Source of the DNA: JAMCRM01 sp041685075
Lineage (GTDB): Bacteria > Acidobacteriota > Terriglobia > Bryobacterales > Bryobacteraceae
DNA length: 7,149 bases
Assembly: GCA_041685075.1 (NCBI GenBank)
Contig: JAWLGN010000286.1
Location: forward strand, 1 to 7,149
Direction: 5' to 3'
Positions within the stretch are counted from its first letter, which is position 1, and every line of letters starts with the position of its first letter. Positions 1 to 6,158 of the stretch are shown in pieces. The position numbers were made by a program, and so were the translations under genes. The notes beneath the pieces were generated by a model. That model ran no database searches, had not been told where the DNA came from, and saw only the letters and a program-made list of their open reading frames with translations.

Positions 1-595
1 AGGCGGTCACCCGGAACTCCGCCGCACCCACCACCTGGCTGAGGTCGATGGGATCGGTGCTTACCACGCTGATGCGGGCCACGCGGCTCTCCGGTCCCGC
101 GATAGTAAGGGTGGGGGACGAGACAATGTAATCGGCCACTTCGTAGCCGGGCTGTGGAGGGCCGAACTGCACGCGCACGGGAACATCCCTGGCAATGCTC
201 CGCTCGAAATCGAACCGCAACTGCGAGGGGACGGCGCGCACCAGGTGGGTGCCGCGCGGCAGCCGCACGTTGTCCGGCCCGATGGTGAAGGTGCGCTCGC
301 CGGGGCGCACGCGGGACATATCCAGCACCACCGCGTAGTCCTTCGCGCCGTCTATGGCGTGCAACTCGGAGGCCGGGCCCCGCACCTCCAGGTGCACGGA
401 TTCGAGGACGTCCGAGCTGATCTCCATGCCTTCGGGCAAGTTTTCGAACTGCACCGGCACGGCCACGAAACGCGAGACCTGGGGCTCGCTCACCGCGAAG
501 ATCCACAGCAGCACCGCCAGACCCAGGGAGAGCAGTTTCCACCCCAGGTCCCGGAAGAGGAACCGCAGCACGGAACGCAGGCGCGATCGTCTCAC
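1..595 (-). CDS. cdaR: CdaR, YbbR-repeat regulator of diadenylate cyclase (3' end missing)
   Basis: CdaR is a membrane-anchored extracytoplasmic protein that binds the diadenylate cyclase CdaA and modulates c-di-AMP synthesis. I translated it by hand: 198 residues from a GTG at 595-593 to the window edge, with no stop reached. A short basic N-terminus (MRRSRLRS) is followed by one membrane segment at about residues 18-36 (DLGWKLLSLGLAVLLWIF), the usual YbbR anchor. Then come beta-rich YbbR repeats: one at about 40-130 (with FENLPEGMEI and LEVRGPASEL) and a second from about 131 (VPVRVQFGPPQPGYEV, then LTIAGPESRV). Family members usually carry two to four repeats, so a good part may lie off the left edge. 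The GTG start shares bases with the cdaA stop (GTGA), and an AAGGTG Shine-Dalgarno sits 8 bases upstream inside cdaA, so translational coupling is likely. Family assignment rests on the anchor, the repeats and adjacency to cdaA. Confidence 0.88.
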   Translation of the reverse strand, partial: MRRSRLRSVLRFLFRDLGWKLLSLGLAVLLWIFAVSEPQVSRFVAVPVQFENLPEGMEISSDVLESVHLEVRGPASELHAIDGAKDYAVVLDMSRVRPGERTFTIGPDNVRLPRGTHLVRAVPSQLRFDFERSIARDVPVRVQFGPPQPGYEVADYIVSSPTLTIAGPESRVARISVVSTDPIDLSQVVGAAEFRVTA

Positions 596-1437
596 TGTGG
601 ATTCACCTTGGCCGGCGGGCCGTTCTGCGACATGGGGATGTCGGCCGGCTGCTCCTCGTCGAGATGCGGCGGATGCTCGACGCCGAAGTGGGTGGCGATG
701 CGCTCATCCACCTCCCGTAAATTCAATCCCTGCTCCATTTCGCCGAAAGCGGCCACGGAGATGCGCCCGGCAACCTCGGAGACGACCAGGGCGAGGCAAT
801 CGGTCTCCTCGGTGATCCCGATGGCGGCGCGATGGCGGGTGCCGAGCTTCGAGGAGAGCGCCGGGTTCGTGCTCAACGGCAGGAAGCAGGCGGCCGCGGC
901 GATGCGGTCCTTTTGCACGATGACGGCGCCGTCGTGCAGCGCGCCTCCGGGCTGGAAGATGGCCAGCAGGAGGTCGCGCGAGAGATGCGCGTCCAGCCGC
1001 ACCCCGCTTTCGATAAAGGTGCGCAGCCCGATATCCCGCTCCATGACGATGAGACCGCCGATTTTTTCCTGGGAGAGGCGGTTGAGCGCGAGCAGTATCT
1101 CGTCGGTAGCCTCGGGGAGGCGGAAGCCGCGTCCCAGCCAGCGCTTGCGGCCGATGCGCGCCAGCGTGCGGCGAATCTCCGACTGAAACAGGATGATTAC
1201 GGCCAGCGCCGTGTAAGGAACGATGTAGGAGAGCACCCAGCGCAGCACTTCCAGGTGCGCCCACACCGAGATGGCGTAGAGGCCGACGGCCATCAGGATG
1301 CCGGTCAGAACGTGGCCTGCGCGGGTGCCGCGCACGATGCTGAGCGCCTGGTAGATGAGAAAGCCTACCACCAGGATGTCAATCACCCCGGTGAGGGTCA
1401 GGCGCGGCAGCGGCAATGTGGAGAGGGACTCGGGCAT
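592..1437 (-). CDS. cdaA: CdaA, membrane diadenylate cyclase (c-di-AMP synthase)
   Basis: This enzyme condenses two ATP into cyclic di-AMP at the cytoplasmic face of the membrane. The protein is 281 residues, normal for CdaA. Three N-terminal membrane helices lie at about 14-35, 41-62 and 66-88, followed by a basic linker and the DisA_N (DAC) catalytic domain at about 105-235. Both signature motifs are intact: DGA at 169-171 (in GGALHDGAVIV) and RHR at 201-203 (in LGTRHRAAIGITEETD), so activity is expected. A hydrophilic, proline-rich tail (about 253-281) follows the domain. The ATG at 1437 was chosen because translation from there begins just before the first helix and an AAGAGG ribosome site lies 7 bases upstream. 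The reading frame extends 85 codons further upstream, but that stretch overlaps mlaD and has no CdaA-like sequence. The three helices and lack of a DNA-binding domain argue against DisA. The gene lies 40 bases after mlaD and overlaps cdaR by 4 bases, so the three probably share a transcript. Confidence 0.95.
   Translation of the reverse strand: MPESLSTLPLPRLTLTGVIDILVVGFLIYQALSIVRGTRAGHVLTGILMAVGLYAISVWAHLEVLRWVLSYIVPYTALAVIILFQSEIRRTLARIGRKRWLGRGFRLPEATDEILLALNRLSQEKIGGLIVMERDIGLRTFIESGVRLDAHLSRDLLLAIFQPGGALHDGAVIVQKDRIAAAACFLPLSTNPALSSKLGTRHRAAIGITEETDCLALVVSEVAGRISVAAFGEMEQGLNLREVDERIATHFGVEHPPHLDEEQPADIPMSQNGPPAKVNPQ
604..609 (-). promoter_or_regulatory. Ribosome binding site of cdaR
   Basis: AAGGTG on the minus strand inside the last codons of cdaA, 8 bases before the GTG at 595. 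Together with the GTGA stop/start overlap, it supports this start for cdaR. Confidence 0.65.
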
Positions 1438-1444
1438 AGCCCAG

Positions 1445-1450
1445 CCTCTT
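1445..1450 (-). promoter_or_regulatory. Ribosome binding site of cdaA
   Basis: AAGAGG on the minus strand, 7 bases before the ATG at 1437. It decides the cdaA start against the longer upstream reading frame. Confidence 0.7.
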
Positions 1451-1477
1451 ATCTTAACGAATGGCGCAGTTGTGCTG

Positions 1478-2524
1478 CTAGAACAATGCCACCCGGAGAT
1501 ACTTCTTCGGGTTGCGGCGGAAGTCCTCGAGATTATGGCGCATGACCAGCAGGGCGCCGTTGAGGGATTCGTAAGGCTGTTCGCTGGCAACGAGGCGGCC
1601 GAGGGTTCCTTCTCCGGAGGCCATGGCGTCGACGCTTTCCACCAGGCGTCCCAACCGGCGGACGAGCCGGTCGTAGGCGGCGGAGTCGGCAACGAAACCG
1701 CCCCAGCGGCCGCGGCCGGCGTTCAAGTCGGCAAGGGCGCCATGGAGAGCGGCGGCGCGCCGGCGCAGGTCGTCGTACTGCGCGGGGTTTTGGAGCAGCC
1801 GTCCGGCCGTGCCTTCTCCGCGCTGGATGGCCGCGAGGCGCGCGTCGAGACGCCGCAGCGGCTCGATGAGTTCTTCGTAACGAAGGTCCTGGTAGAGCAG
1901 GCGGCCGAGCGAGCGCTGGGGTCCGAGGGCCGTGTCGAGCGCTTTCTCGACGCGCCGGATGCTGGCCAGCGTGCTGCGATAGAAGTCTTCGCCCCGGACC
2001 ATCTGGCCCATGGCTCCCTTGCCCTCCTCGATCTCGGCCAGCAGGTTGTCGATGTCGCGCAGGCGCTGCTGGAACTGGGCGAGGTCGAGCGCGCGGAGAA
2101 CTTCCGGGGTAGGTTCGAAACGCAACTCGCCGCCGCGCGCGACGATTGCCGGACTGTTGCCCTGGGCGATATCGACGAACTGCTCGCCCTGGATGTTCTG
2201 GGGGGTGATGGTGACAATCGAGTCGGCGCGAATGCGCTGGCGATGGTAGCGCGCAATGCGGAGAACGACCTCCACCAGCCGCTGGTCGCCCCGCCCGATG
2301 AAGCGCACTTCCTCCACCTCCCCGACCGGGATGCCGTTCAACCGCACGGGAGTTCCTTGCACCAGTCCGGAGGCGTCGGAGACATAGACGAGCACCTGCT
2401 CCCATTCGACGAACAGGCGGCCGCGGCCCAACAGGTACACCAGGACGCCCAGGATGACGAGCGCCGTCATGGCCGTCACCGCCACCCGGAGTTTGGCGAA
2501 CTGCATACGGCGCGCCGAGGGCAT
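1478..2524 (-). CDS. mlaD: MlaD-type MCE lipid-transport protein with five C-terminal 34-residue repeats
   Basis: MCE/MlaD proteins are inner-membrane-anchored periplasmic proteins that form hexameric rings or tubes and pass phospholipids or other hydrophobic molecules between membranes. From the ATG at 2524 the protein has 348 residues. One membrane segment lies at about 14-32 and the MCE domain at about 38-125, with the typical core GLVQGTPVRLNGIPVGEVEEV at about 53-73. A linker and a largely helical C-terminal half at 168-337 follow. That half consists of five units with no indels: the key Gly recurs at 173, 207, 241, 275 and 309, and a Tyr at 182, 216, 250, 284 and 318. The protein ends NPKKYLRVALF, a common ending in such proteins. 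I prefer residue M at 2524 (MPSARR) over the ATGs at 2557 and 2506 because MPSAR-type beginnings are familiar in related proteins and a possible -10 box lies just upstream. None of the three has a Shine-Dalgarno. No MlaE permease or MlaF ATPase is in the window, so its transporter partners must be elsewhere. Confidence 0.9.
   Translation of the reverse strand: MPSARRMQFAKLRVAVTAMTALVILGVLVYLLGRGRLFVEWEQVLVYVSDASGLVQGTPVRLNGIPVGEVEEVRFIGRGDQRLVEVVLRIARYHRQRIRADSIVTITPQNIQGEQFVDIAQGNSPAIVARGGELRFEPTPEVLRALDLAQFQQRLRDIDNLLAEIEEGKGAMGQMVRGEDFYRSTLASIRRVEKALDTALGPQRSLGRLLYQDLRYEELIEPLRRLDARLAAIQRGEGTAGRLLQNPAQYDDLRRRAAALHGALADLNAGRGRWGGFVADSAAYDRLVRRLGRLVESVDAMASGEGTLGRLVASEQPYESLNGALLVMRHNLEDFRRNPKKYLRVALF
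1514..2023 (-). repeat. Five tandem 34-residue repeats inside mlaD
   Basis: These 510 bases encode residues 168-337 of the MCE protein, exactly five units of 34 residues. The consensus is GxGTLGRLL, then about seven variable residues, a Tyr, then a leucine/arginine-rich amphipathic helix. Units 1, 3 and 5 are the clearest (GKGAMGQMV, GEGTAGRLL, GEGTLGRLV). Units 2 and 4 are degenerate at the first glycines (PQRSLGRLL, GRGRWGGFV). The similarity is visible in the protein and is not an obvious DNA-level tandem repeat, so the duplications are old. Confidence 0.85.
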
Positions 2525-2671
2525 ATAAAGCCAGTGTAGCCCGGGGTGCCGCCCCATGCGCCGGAGCGTCCGGTAATGGCGGGCGGCATCCCAAATCCGG
2601 ACAGTCGCGGCCGGCGAGGCGCGGCGGAATCAGCAGGTTGGAATGGAGGCGCGCGTGCGGAACGGGGGGAC
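2525..2671. other. Divergent intergenic region between mlaD and the ADOP permease
   Basis: This 147-base GC-rich spacer between two outward-facing starts must hold the promoters of both directions. For mlaD there is a possible -10 box at 2533-2538. For the permease I see no convincing -35/-10 pair. A 13-base palindrome (CCGGA, 3 bases, TCCGG) lies at 2561-2573, and a GGGG/CCCC stem with a 5-base loop at 2543-2555. No small reading frame with a ribosome site was found. Confidence 0.6.
2533..2538 (-). promoter_or_regulatory. Possible -10 box for mlaD (leaderless arrangement)
   Basis: TACACT on the minus strand, a TANNNT-type -10 match, with 8 bases between it and the ATG at 2524. Transcription would begin at or within a base or two of the start codon, consistent with the absence of a Shine-Dalgarno. 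I see no good -35 at the proper distance, so this is tentative. Confidence 0.35.
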
Positions 2672-5125
2672 ATGCGGAACCTCCTTCAGGATGTTCGGTT
2701 CGGTGGGCGGCTGCTGCGGCGCAGTCCGGGGTTCACGGCGGTGGCGGTGGTGACGCTGGCGCTGGGGATCGCGGTGAACACCACGGTTTTCGGCTGGGTG
2801 GATACGGTGCTGCTGCGGCCTATCCCGGGGGCGCGCGACTCCGACAGGCTGGCGGTGCTCGAGAATGTCACTCCGGCGGGCGATTTCATCCGGGTCTCCT
2901 ATCCCGACTACCGCGATTATCGCGACAACCTGCGACTGGTTTCGGGCATCATGGGCCTGTTCGGCACCGGACTGCGGGTTGGCGGCGACGAGGACGGCCA
3001 GGAGATCCGGGGGGAACTGGTTACCGGCAACTATTTCACGCTGTTGGGAGTTGAGCCGCTGGTGGGGCGTTTCTTCCTGCCCGAGGAGGGCGCCGACCCG
3101 CCGGCGTTTCATCCCGTGGCGGTGATCAGCGAACGGCTGTGGCGGCAGCGCTTCGGTTCGGATCCCGGCGTGGCCGGGCGCACCCTGCTGGTGAACCGGC
3201 GGCCCCTGACCATCATCGGGGTGGCGCCGCCCGGGTTCCATGGCAGCGGCACCGGACTACTCCACGACCTGTGGGCGCCCCTGACCCTCATCCACCACCT
3301 CAACCGGTCGACCCCCGGGATGCTGGCCAGCCGTTCGACCCGTAACCAGGACGTTTTTGTGCGGCTGCAGCCTGAAGTGACGCTGGAACAGGCGCGCGCC
3401 GAGGTGGCCGCCCTGGCGGCCCGATTACAAGCCGCGCATCCGCGCACCAACGCGGGCCTCGGGGCGGTGCTGGTGCCCGTGGCGGAGGGTCACCACAGCG
3501 GAGCGCAGGCGCTGCTGCGGCGACCGCTGCTGATCCTGCTGGCGGTCTGCGTCATGGTGCTGCTGATCGTGTGCGCCAACGTCGCCAACCTGCTGCTGGC
3601 GCGGGCCACGGCGCGGCAGCGGGAGTTCGGCATCCGGCTGGCGCTGGGGGCCGGGCGCCGGCGTCTCACCGCCCAGTTGCTGACCGAGACATGCCTGCTG
3701 GTGGGAGCGGGAGCGGCGCTGGCGCTGCTGTTGACCCCCTGGCTGGCGGGTTCGCTGACGGGACTGCTGCCGGCCAACAACTTCCCCCTACGATTCGAAA
3801 CGGGCATCAGTGCGCGGCTGCTCCTGTGGACGCTGGCCCTGTGCGCCGGGACGGTTCTGATAGCCGGGCTGGCGCCGCTGGCATGCTCGCTGCGGCCGGA
3901 CCTGGTGGAAACCCTGAAGGAAGGGGCGCGCGGGGAAACCTCGGGCGGGAGGAGCCACCGGTTGCGCGGCCTGCTGGTAGTGGTGGAGGTGGCGCTGGCC
4001 ATGGTGGCGCTCACCGGCGCGGGGCTGTTCGCCAAAAGCTTTCAGGCGGCGCTCGCGACGCACCCGGGCTTCCGTACGGATGGCCTGCTGGTGGCGCACT
4101 TCAACCTGGCCAACACCGGGCGCCCGGTGGAACAACAATACGCCTTCTGCCGGCGGCTGCGGGAGCGGATGGAAGCCAGGCCGGAGGTAGCCGGAGCGGC
4201 CTACGCAGACATCGCGCCCCTGGGCTTCGACGGCGGGCCATGGCAGGACATCGAGGTGGAGGGTTACATGCCGCGGCAGGGCGAGAACATGAAGCTCTAC
4301 CGCAGCCTGGTTGCGCCCGGGTACTTCGAGCTGCTGGGAATTCCGCTCCTCGACGGGCGGGACTTCACCGAAGAGGACGGGCGCGAGGCACCGCCGGTGA
4401 TGATCGTCAACCAGGCCTTCGCGAAACGGTTTTTCGGAGGCGGTAATCCCATTGGCCGAAAAGTGCGCAGTTGGGGCCGCTGGCATACGGTCGTCGGGCT
4501 GGCGCGCAACGCGCGCTATCACGAGCCGGCAGGTACGCGCGAACCGTACTTCTATGTCCCCTTTCGGCAGGCGTTCAGCACCGGGCTGAACACGGCGTTT
4601 TTCGTGCGTGCCCGGGGGAACCTGGACGAAGCGGCAACGGCGCTGCGGCGGGAGGCGGCGGCCATCGACCCGAGCGCGGCGGTGCTGGACGCCATTCCCC
4701 TATCCGAGCACATCGGACAGGCGCTCTATCCCCTGAAAGTAGCAGCCACCCTGCTGGGCGTGCTGAGCGCGCTGGCGGTGCTGCTGGCGGGAGTGGGGCT
4801 CTACAGCCTGATGGCCTACGCGGTGAGCCGCCGGACGCACGAATTCGGCGTGCGCATGGCGCTGGGCGCGCGGCCGCGCTCCTTGATCCTGATGGTGCTG
4901 CGACAGGGGATGGCCCTCACCTTGGCGGGGTTGGCGGCGGGTGCGGTTATCTCGGTGGCGCTGGCACGGGTGGCGGCGGGCATCCTGGTGGACGTGAGCG
5001 CGGCCGGACCCGCTACCTTCGCCGCGGCGGCGGCGTTTCTGGCCGGAGTGGCCACGCTCTCCGGTTTTCTCCCGACCCGCAGGGCCGCTCATGTCGATCC
5101 GATGATAGCCATCCGTTGCGAATAA
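2672..5125 (+). CDS. ADOP-family orphan ABC permease (MacB_PCD-FtsX twice)
   Basis: This 817-residue membrane protein belongs to the duplicated FtsX/MacB-like permeases known as acidobacterial duplicated orphan permeases. The order is: first membrane helix about 20-42; periplasmic MacB_PCD domain about 50-270; FtsX helices about 284-310, 333-358 and 381-405; second-half leading helix about 431-456; second periplasmic domain about 460-680; FtsX helices about 686-716, 738-766 and 775-800. The cytoplasmic FtsX signature occurs twice, as REFGIRLALGA at 317-327 and HEFGVRMALGA at 723-733. The C-terminus PTRRAAHVDPMIAIRCE is typical. No ATP-binding subunit lies next to it, as is usual for the family. 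Substrate and function are unknown; relatives MacB and LolCE move peptides or lipoproteins by mechanotransmission. The ATG at 2672 gives the standard family N-terminus (MRNLLQDVRF). The frame stays open upstream to 2546 but that part is not family-like. A G-run at 2664-2669 is the only ribosome-site candidate and sits very close to the ATG. Confidence 0.93.
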   Translation: MRNLLQDVRFGGRLLRRSPGFTAVAVVTLALGIAVNTTVFGWVDTVLLRPIPGARDSDRLAVLENVTPAGDFIRVSYPDYRDYRDNLRLVSGIMGLFGTGLRVGGDEDGQEIRGELVTGNYFTLLGVEPLVGRFFLPEEGADPPAFHPVAVISERLWRQRFGSDPGVAGRTLLVNRRPLTIIGVAPPGFHGSGTGLLHDLWAPLTLIHHLNRSTPGMLASRSTRNQDVFVRLQPEVTLEQARAEVAALAARLQAAHPRTNAGLGAVLVPVAEGHHSGAQALLRRPLLILLAVCVMVLLIVCANVANLLLARATARQREFGIRLALGAGRRRLTAQLLTETCLLVGAGAALALLLTPWLAGSLTGLLPANNFPLRFETGISARLLLWTLALCAGTVLIAGLAPLACSLRPDLVETLKEGARGETSGGRSHRLRGLLVVVEVALAMVALTGAGLFAKSFQAALATHPGFRTDGLLVAHFNLANTGRPVEQQYAFCRRLRERMEARPEVAGAAYADIAPLGFDGGPWQDIEVEGYMPRQGENMKLYRSLVAPGYFELLGIPLLDGRDFTEEDGREAPPVMIVNQAFAKRFFGGGNPIGRKVRSWGRWHTVVGLARNARYHEPAGTREPYFYVPFRQAFSTGLNTAFFVRARGNLDEAATALRREAAAIDPSAAVLDAIPLSEHIGQALYPLKVAATLLGVLSALAVLLAGVGLYSLMAYAVSRRTHEFGVRMALGARPRSLILMVLRQGMALTLAGLAAGAVISVALARVAAGILVDVSAAGPATFAAAAAFLAGVATLSGFLPTRRAAHVDPMIAIRCE

Positions 5126-5132
5126 GTTCGCA
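5117..5132 (+). other. Perfect 6-bp hairpin with the permease stop codon in its loop
   Basis: TGCGAA (5117-5122) and TTCGCA (5127-5132) are exact inverted repeats around a TAAG loop that contains the TAA stop. Two flanking G-T wobbles could extend the stem. No T-run follows, so it is not a standard intrinsic terminator. It may be an mRNA 3' structure, or TTCGCA may act as a -35 element for the next gene. Confidence 0.3.
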
Positions 5133-5156
5133 GTAAACCGGGCTTTGAGATACCAT
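5127..5156 (+). promoter_or_regulatory. Possible promoter of the TIM-barrel gene
   Basis: TTCGCA (5127-5132) as -35 and TACCAT (5151-5156) as -10 are separated by 18 bases. Only 8 bases lie between TACCAT and the ATG at 5165, so a transcript would start almost at the start codon. The gene has no Shine-Dalgarno, which fits a leaderless message. Each hexamer matches the consensus only partly. Confidence 0.33.
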
Positions 5157-5164
5157 ATATAGTG

Positions 5165-6001
5165 ATGACAAGAAGATCGTTCCTCCCGGCCGCTACCCTC
5201 CTGGCCGGGGCTGGAGCCGTTCCTGCGCAGACGGTCCAGCGTAAGGGACGGCTGAAACAGTCCGCCACCCGAGGCTGCTTCGGCCGGGGGATCTCGTTCC
5301 CCGAGATGTGCAAACAGGCGGCTCGCCTGGGGCTGAAGGGCATCGACCTCGTCGGTCCCGCAGAGTACCCGATTTTGAAGGAGCACGGGCTGGTCGCGAC
5401 CATGTCGCGAGGCCCCACGGGCATTCGCGACGGCATCAACCGCGTGGAGAACCATGCCAAGATGGTGCCGGGAATGCGTGCCGCCATCGAGGCCGCCGCG
5501 CAAGCCGGGTCCCCCAACGTGATCGTGCTCTCGGGCGAGCGCCGGGGGTTGAGCGATGAGCGGGGCCTCGAAAACGCCGTGGCGTTTTTCAACCAGGTGA
5601 AGGCTGTAGCCGAAGATAAGGGCATCACCTTATGTATGGAGTTGCTCAACAGTAAGGTGAATCACCCGGATTATCAGTGCGACAGCACCAAGTGGGGCGT
5701 GGAAGTCTGTAAGCGCGTTAACTCCCCGCGTGTGAAACTGCTCTACGACATCTATCACATGCAGATCATGGAGGGCGACATTATCCGCACGATCCGGGAG
5801 AACATCCAGTGGATCGGGCACTTCCACACAGCCGGCAACCCGGGCAGGCACGAGATCGACGCCAGCCAGGAGTTGAATTACCGGGCGATTGCACAGGCCA
5901 TCGTGGATTCGGGCTTTACCGGATACCTGGCGCACGAGTACAGCCCGTTGAAGGATCCGATGACCTCGCTCGACGAGGCCATCCGGATCTGTGACGTCTG
6001 A
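5165..6001 (+). CDS. Tat-exported TIM-barrel protein, hydroxypyruvate isomerase-like
   Basis: This 278-residue protein belongs to the sugar phosphate isomerase/epimerase (AP endonuclease 2-like TIM barrel) superfamily, closest to hydroxypyruvate isomerase (Hyi), which interconverts hydroxypyruvate and tartronate semialdehyde. The N-terminus reads TRRSFLPAATLLAGAGAVPA: a twin-arginine signal with a likely cut after Ala21, implying folded export. The barrel begins near residue 36. The Hyi hallmark LYDIYHMQIMEGD is at 193-205 and GHFHTAGNPGRHEID at 218-232. Probable divalent-metal ligands are Glu159, Asp195, His221 and Glu258 (in YLAHEYSP), all in the expected strands. The ATG at 5165 directly follows a GTG at 5162; either could be used, and neither has a ribosome site. 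It starts 39 bases after the permease stop. The family is clear; the true substrate is not, since many secreted members are misnamed as Hyi and act on unknown sugars or keto acids. Confidence 0.9.
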   Translation: MTRRSFLPAATLLAGAGAVPAQTVQRKGRLKQSATRGCFGRGISFPEMCKQAARLGLKGIDLVGPAEYPILKEHGLVATMSRGPTGIRDGINRVENHAKMVPGMRAAIEAAAQAGSPNVIVLSGERRGLSDERGLENAVAFFNQVKAVAEDKGITLCMELLNSKVNHPDYQCDSTKWGVEVCKRVNSPRVKLLYDIYHMQIMEGDIIRTIRENIQWIGHFHTAGNPGRHEIDASQELNYRAIAQAIVDSGFTGYLAHEYSPLKDPMTSLDEAIRICDV

Positions 6002-6012
6002 GATCCTCAGGG

Positions 6013-6034
6013 GGCGGACGGAAACCGCTCCGCC
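6013..6034 (+). terminator. Hairpin after the TIM-barrel gene, terminator-like but without a T-run
   Basis: GGCGGACGG pairs with CCG and TCCGCC around an AAA loop: nine base pairs with one bulged C, beginning 12 bases after the stop at 6001. The stem is strong, but ACAAAC follows instead of T residues, so a Rho-independent role is doubtful. It could act as an mRNA-stabilising 3' structure. Confidence 0.3.
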
Positions 6035-6103
6035 ACAAACCTGAAAGTAATGTGTTGAGGGGTGAACCGTACGATTCGGCCCGGGGCCACTGCGGCCCTG
6101 CGG

Positions 6104-6109
6104 TAAAAT
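6104..6109 (+). promoter_or_regulatory. Candidate -10 box of the carboxyltransferase gene
   Basis: TAAAAT matches five of six bases of the -10 consensus and lies in an otherwise GC-rich spacer, immediately after a GC hairpin (6084-6098). No recognisable -35 is present at 16-18 bases. It would give a leader of about 50 bases. Confidence 0.3.
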
Positions 6110-6158
6110 GATTCCAGGACGCCGCCGCTTCCCCACCCGAATTACCCCCCAAAAACAC

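Noticed and set aside
245..1186. Plus-strand open frame (313 codons) opposite cdaR and cdaA
   Set aside because: Arg/Ser-rich low-complexity translation lying antisense to two recognised genes; no ribosome site or domain.
592..1437. DisA (DNA-scanning diadenylate cyclase) identity
   Set aside because: Three membrane helices, no helix-hairpin-helix DNA-binding part and linkage to cdaR point to CdaA.
1438..1692. N-terminal extension of cdaA by 85 codons
   Set aside because: It overlaps the end of mlaD out of frame, is Ser/Thr/Pro-rich and unlike CdaA, while the ATG at 1437 has a good ribosome site.
1355..2539. Long plus-strand open frame (394 codons) opposite mlaD
   Set aside because: It is antisense to a well-supported MCE protein; the product is compositionally biased with no recognisable domain, and long antisense frames are expected in GC-rich DNA.
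2546..2671. Upstream start for the ADOP permease adding 42 residues
   Set aside because: The added residues are Gly/Arg/Ala-rich with no family resemblance, and the family N-terminus begins at 2672.
3571..4446. Second-frame open reading frame inside the permease gene
   Set aside because: Gly/Ala/Arg-rich shadow of the permease in another frame, without its own ribosome site or domain.
5117..5132. Intrinsic terminator at the permease stop
   Set aside because: The stem is only 6 bp and no T-run follows, so I list it only as a hairpin.
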